8,678 nt of DNA from Saprospiraceae bacterium. GTDB lineage: Bacteria > Bacteroidota > Bacteroidia > Chitinophagales > Saprospiraceae. Of this stretch, positions 6,876 to 8,678 are shown piece after piece. The notes below the pieces were generated by a model that was not told the DNA's origin, searched no databases, and worked only from the letters and a program-made list of their open reading frames with translations. Both the position numbers and the translations under genes were made by a program. Every line of letters starts with the position of its first letter. Position 1 is the first letter of the stretch. The stretch is taken from positions 1 through 8,678 of the forward strand of contig JABDJM010000584.1 in NCBI GenBank assembly GCA_013002475.1. Direction: 5' to 3'.

Positions 6876-7571
6876 CTAAATGCTGTCAAAGGTGGGTTCC
6901 CGAAATTCCATGGTCATAACCCGGATTTCCGGATAGCTTTTGATCCTGGATAGAAGTTCTTCCCCCTTTTCAAGAGATTTCAATTTTATCCGGTATTCCC
7001 TTTGCGCCAGGTGTTCCTTTTCCAGACGAGTTAGCAGTCTGAGGTTTTTTAGCTTGGATCTAAGAGAATACTCTCTTATCAATTTTTCTACTTCCTCTAC
7101 TTGTGCATATCCCTTAGGGATCTCAATTTTCAAAGTACCGACAAGGGCCTTCTCTTTGTGGAAGGGAGTTAGCCGAAGAATAAAAGCGGTAATGCAGAAT
7201 GATATTGTTCCGGCAATAGCAATTACAAAGCCAAAGACACCACAAGCGATACCCGCGGCAATTGCCCCAAACATGAATACAATATTTCGAGGATCTCTTA
7301 CCGTTGTTCGAAATCGAATGATAGAGAGTGCTCCCAGCATTCCTAATCCATAAGCGACACTATCTCCAATTGCCTGGATAATGGTGGCCGAGACTATGGT
7401 AACCAACACCAGGGCCTGAAGGAAATGATCGGGTCTATGAACGTTATTACTGGTTCGTTCATAAGTAAATGCGATCAGGGTCCCAAGGATCATGGCGCAG
7501 ATGACCGTAAAAACGATCGCCATCAGGGTAGGGTGCTCAGAATTGTATTGTAATGAAGAAATATCTAACAT
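6876..7571 (-). CDS. DUF4956 family multi-pass membrane protein
   Basis: A 231-residue inner-membrane protein. Hydrophobic segments lie at about 15-37, 50-69, 71-85, 97-112 and 113-133, so four or five passes. Between the third and fourth is the strongly conserved signature LGALSIIRFRTTVRDPRN (79-96), which I recognise as DUF4956. A hydrophilic C-terminal domain (about 143-225) alternates strands and helices in a ferredoxin/ACT-like order and would sit in the cytoplasm. The molecular function of DUF4956 is not known to me; family genes often lie beside VTC-type polyphosphate polymerase and CotH genes. Here it is the first gene of the operon and the only polytopic membrane protein in it, so it is the candidate inner-membrane partner of the HlyD/TolC pair (inference). 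The ATG at 7571 is preferred; a TTG at 7589 in the same frame would add six residues. Confidence 0.85.
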   Translation of the reverse strand: MLDISSLQYNSEHPTLMAIVFTVICAMILGTLIAFTYERTSNNVHRPDHFLQALVLVTIVSATIIQAIGDSVAYGLGMLGALSIIRFRTTVRDPRNIVFMFGAIAAGIACGVFGFVIAIAGTISFCITAFILRLTPFHKEKALVGTLKIEIPKGYAQVEEVEKLIREYSLRSKLKNLRLLTRLEKEHLAQREYRIKLKSLEKGEELLSRIKSYPEIRVMTMEFREPTFDSI

Positions 7572-7589
7572 TAAGTCAGAATTAAGCAA

Positions 7590-7696
7590 ATATGAATCGT
7601 GAAAATAAGCTTTGAAGGGGTTAATCAGGGATTTTACACCGATTAATCTTGAATGAAGAAGGAGGAAAAGCTGGCTTTGTTTAGATTTTTACAAGG
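7590..7696. other. Intergenic region; probable site of operon promoter
   Basis: This is the only substantial non-coding gap in the window, between the peptidase gene and the DUF4956 gene, both read on the minus strand. Just after the peptidase stop is a short inverted repeat, AAAG-CTGG-CTTT (7667-7678), followed on the minus strand by a pyrimidine-rich stretch; its stem is too short for a confident terminator. Close to the DUF4956 start the minus strand reads CATATTTG (7586-7593), one base off the Bacteroidota -7 consensus TAnnTTTG. I see no good -33 TTTG at the right distance, so the promoter call is weak. Confidence 0.35.
7621..7648. repeat. TTAATC repeats and GATTAATC palindrome, possible operator
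   Basis: TTAATC occurs at 7621-7626 and again at 7643-7648, 22 bases apart (about two helical turns). The second copy is part of the perfect palindrome GATTAATC (7641-7648), so the first copy also forms an inverted pair with GATTAA (7641-7646). The repeats lie 50-77 bases upstream of the DUF4956 start, a position where a regulator could act. The motif is short and AT-rich and could be chance. Confidence 0.3.
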
Positions 7697-8678
7697 TCAT
7701 TCAATCCAACTGTTGATTCTGTCCATGACTTTGTCCTTGTCATAGGCGAGTAAATCTTCAATCCTTGTACTGTGTTTTGTGTTTGGGTTCATAATCCAGA
7801 TTACAGATTCTTTTGCCGGGTTTGGGATGCTAGCGATTGACCATGGATCCTCTGCTCCATAGATCAAGATGACCTCCGTGGCTTCAGATTCAAACCAGGA
7901 TAATATATCCTGCATTACACTAGAGTCAAAATTTGAGATACCAGGAAACTCAACGAGTTGTGGAATGTTCATTTCCAGATCTGATAAATGGCTTAGATCA
8001 AAGGCGTAGTTTCCCAGCTCTGTTTTTGCTTGATAAGCATATGGCGTCCAAAAATTTACGCCCCAATCTGAAAAGAACAGAAAGATGTCCATCACTTCCA
8101 CATAGTGTTCGAAAAGTTGAACAGCAGATGCATCGATGTCCGGAATGGAATTACAGCTTGCTGTTTCTGAGCTCCAGAACTCAAAAGGGTAATCCTCCCG
8201 TATCGAGTGATACACAAAACCTTTGTAGTCTAGGATCTCAAAGGTAATGCTGGTTCCATAATCCTGGTTGACCTGGGCAATGTAATCGTCGAAATACAAG
8301 GTTACCGAGTCAATTTTCTCAAGAACGTTGCGCTGGTAATTGCGGATCTTTTCGCGGCAATCCGCTGTACCCTGATTTTCATAATAAGTTAGATACCGGG
8401 AGTCTTCTTCTTGTAGAAGGATGGGGGTTACATAGGCGACAGTGCCGACCACATCTTCTGGAAAAAACCTGCGATGGAAAACCGCCGCATTACCCCCTTT
8501 GCTGGCTCCACTGGATATCCAATTACCTGGATAAACGGATTTTAGGGCTTGAAGGATCACATGGTGATCCTGGGCGGCTTGCCAGATATTTAAAAAATCA
8601 AATTGCGAATCCGGAACTGAGGTTCCAAAGTATCTGTGTTCAACACTCACCTGATTAAGATCAAAGAGCGGTGAAAGC
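7697..8678 (-). CDS. PS-10/S37-type serine peptidase, N-terminally cut by the window
   Basis: The last 326 residues of an alpha/beta-hydrolase-fold serine peptidase; the frame stays open to the window edge. The visible part begins LSPLFDLNQ followed by VSVEHRYFGTS, a typical internal segment, so the GTG at 8650 is not the true start. Counting from that valine, the nucleophile motif is GASKGG (Ser50), with candidate catalytic Asp268 in YGAEDPWS and His293 in NTKHSTRI. The SKGG elbow and DPW context point to the S37 family (prolyl tri/tetrapeptidyl aminopeptidase of Streptomyces as the known example), more than S28. From family knowledge these are secreted enzymes that release short peptides; the signal peptide would lie outside the window. 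No T9SS tail follows the last helix (ending SWIE), and the stop is TGA. It is probably a separate unit from the downstream operon. Confidence 0.85.
   Translation of the reverse strand, partial: LSPLFDLNQVSVEHRYFGTSVPDSQFDFLNIWQAAQDHHVILQALKSVYPGNWISSGASKGGNAAVFHRRFFPEDVVGTVAYVTPILLQEEDSRYLTYYENQGTADCREKIRNYQRNVLEKIDSVTLYFDDYIAQVNQDYGTSITFEILDYKGFVYHSIREDYPFEFWSSETASCNSIPDIDASAVQLFEHYVEVMDIFLFFSDWGVNFWTPYAYQAKTELGNYAFDLSHLSDLEMNIPQLVEFPGISNFDSSVMQDILSWFESEATEVILIYGAEDPWSIASIPNPAKESVIWIMNPNTKHSTRIEDLLAYDKDKVMDRINSWIE

Noticed and set aside
6940..7353. 137-residue plus-strand open frame opposite the DUF4956 gene
   Set aside because: The DUF4956 gene on the other strand has a recognisable family signature and fits the operon; this product has no recognisable domain and is Ser/Arg-rich as expected for an antisense shadow.
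7667..7678. AAAG-CTGG-CTTT hairpin as terminator of the peptidase gene
   Set aside because: The stem is only 4-5 bp, AT-rich, and the T-run after it is short and broken by C residues; kept only as part of the intergenic description.
1..8678. CRISPR arrays, tRNA/rRNA genes, insertion sequences, prophage or integrase genes
   Set aside because: No regularly spaced repeats, no tRNA-like cloverleaf segments, no transposase-type proteins or terminal repeats were seen; nearly all bases are in well-supported genes.

Overview
The window looks like chromosomal DNA of a member of the Bacteroidota. The best sequence evidence is the type A T9SS sorting domain (FPNP ... AAGIYFL ... INVLD) at the C-terminus of the large secreted protein. 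Supporting evidence is a lipoprotein with acidic residues just after its lipobox cysteine, starts without strong Shine-Dalgarno sequences, and moderate GC content. I cannot place it below phylum level.

Layout: positions 1-659 (+ strand) hold the 3' end of a DASS-family dicarboxylate-type transporter, then a small stand-alone two-CBS-domain protein. They meet, tail to tail and with interlocked stop codons, a five-gene block on the minus strand (7571 down to 656). In transcription order this block encodes a DUF4956 multi-pass inner-membrane protein, a HlyD-type membrane fusion protein, a divergent TolC-like outer-membrane factor, a 917-residue lamin-tail/CotH-kinase protein with a T9SS tail, and an Asp-box (Ycf48-like) beta-propeller lipoprotein. 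Gaps are 12, 1, 32 and -14 bases with the preferred starts, so this is almost certainly one operon. Upstream of it, after about 125 bases of non-coding DNA, lies the 3' part of a PS-10/S37-type serine peptidase gene on the same strand (7697 to the window edge).

How the genes may work together: the membrane fusion protein and the outer-membrane factor would normally bridge the envelope for an ABC, RND or MFS pump. No such pump is encoded here. The only polytopic inner-membrane protein in the block is DUF4956. DUF4956 and CotH proteins are known to me as neighbours of VTC-type polyphosphate polymerases, but no VTC gene is visible. The reading I find most interesting, which is inference, is an envelope-spanning DUF4956-HlyD-TolC conduit that serves a surface or secreted CotH-type kinase and its lipoprotein partner. 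All other genes are ordinary for the group.
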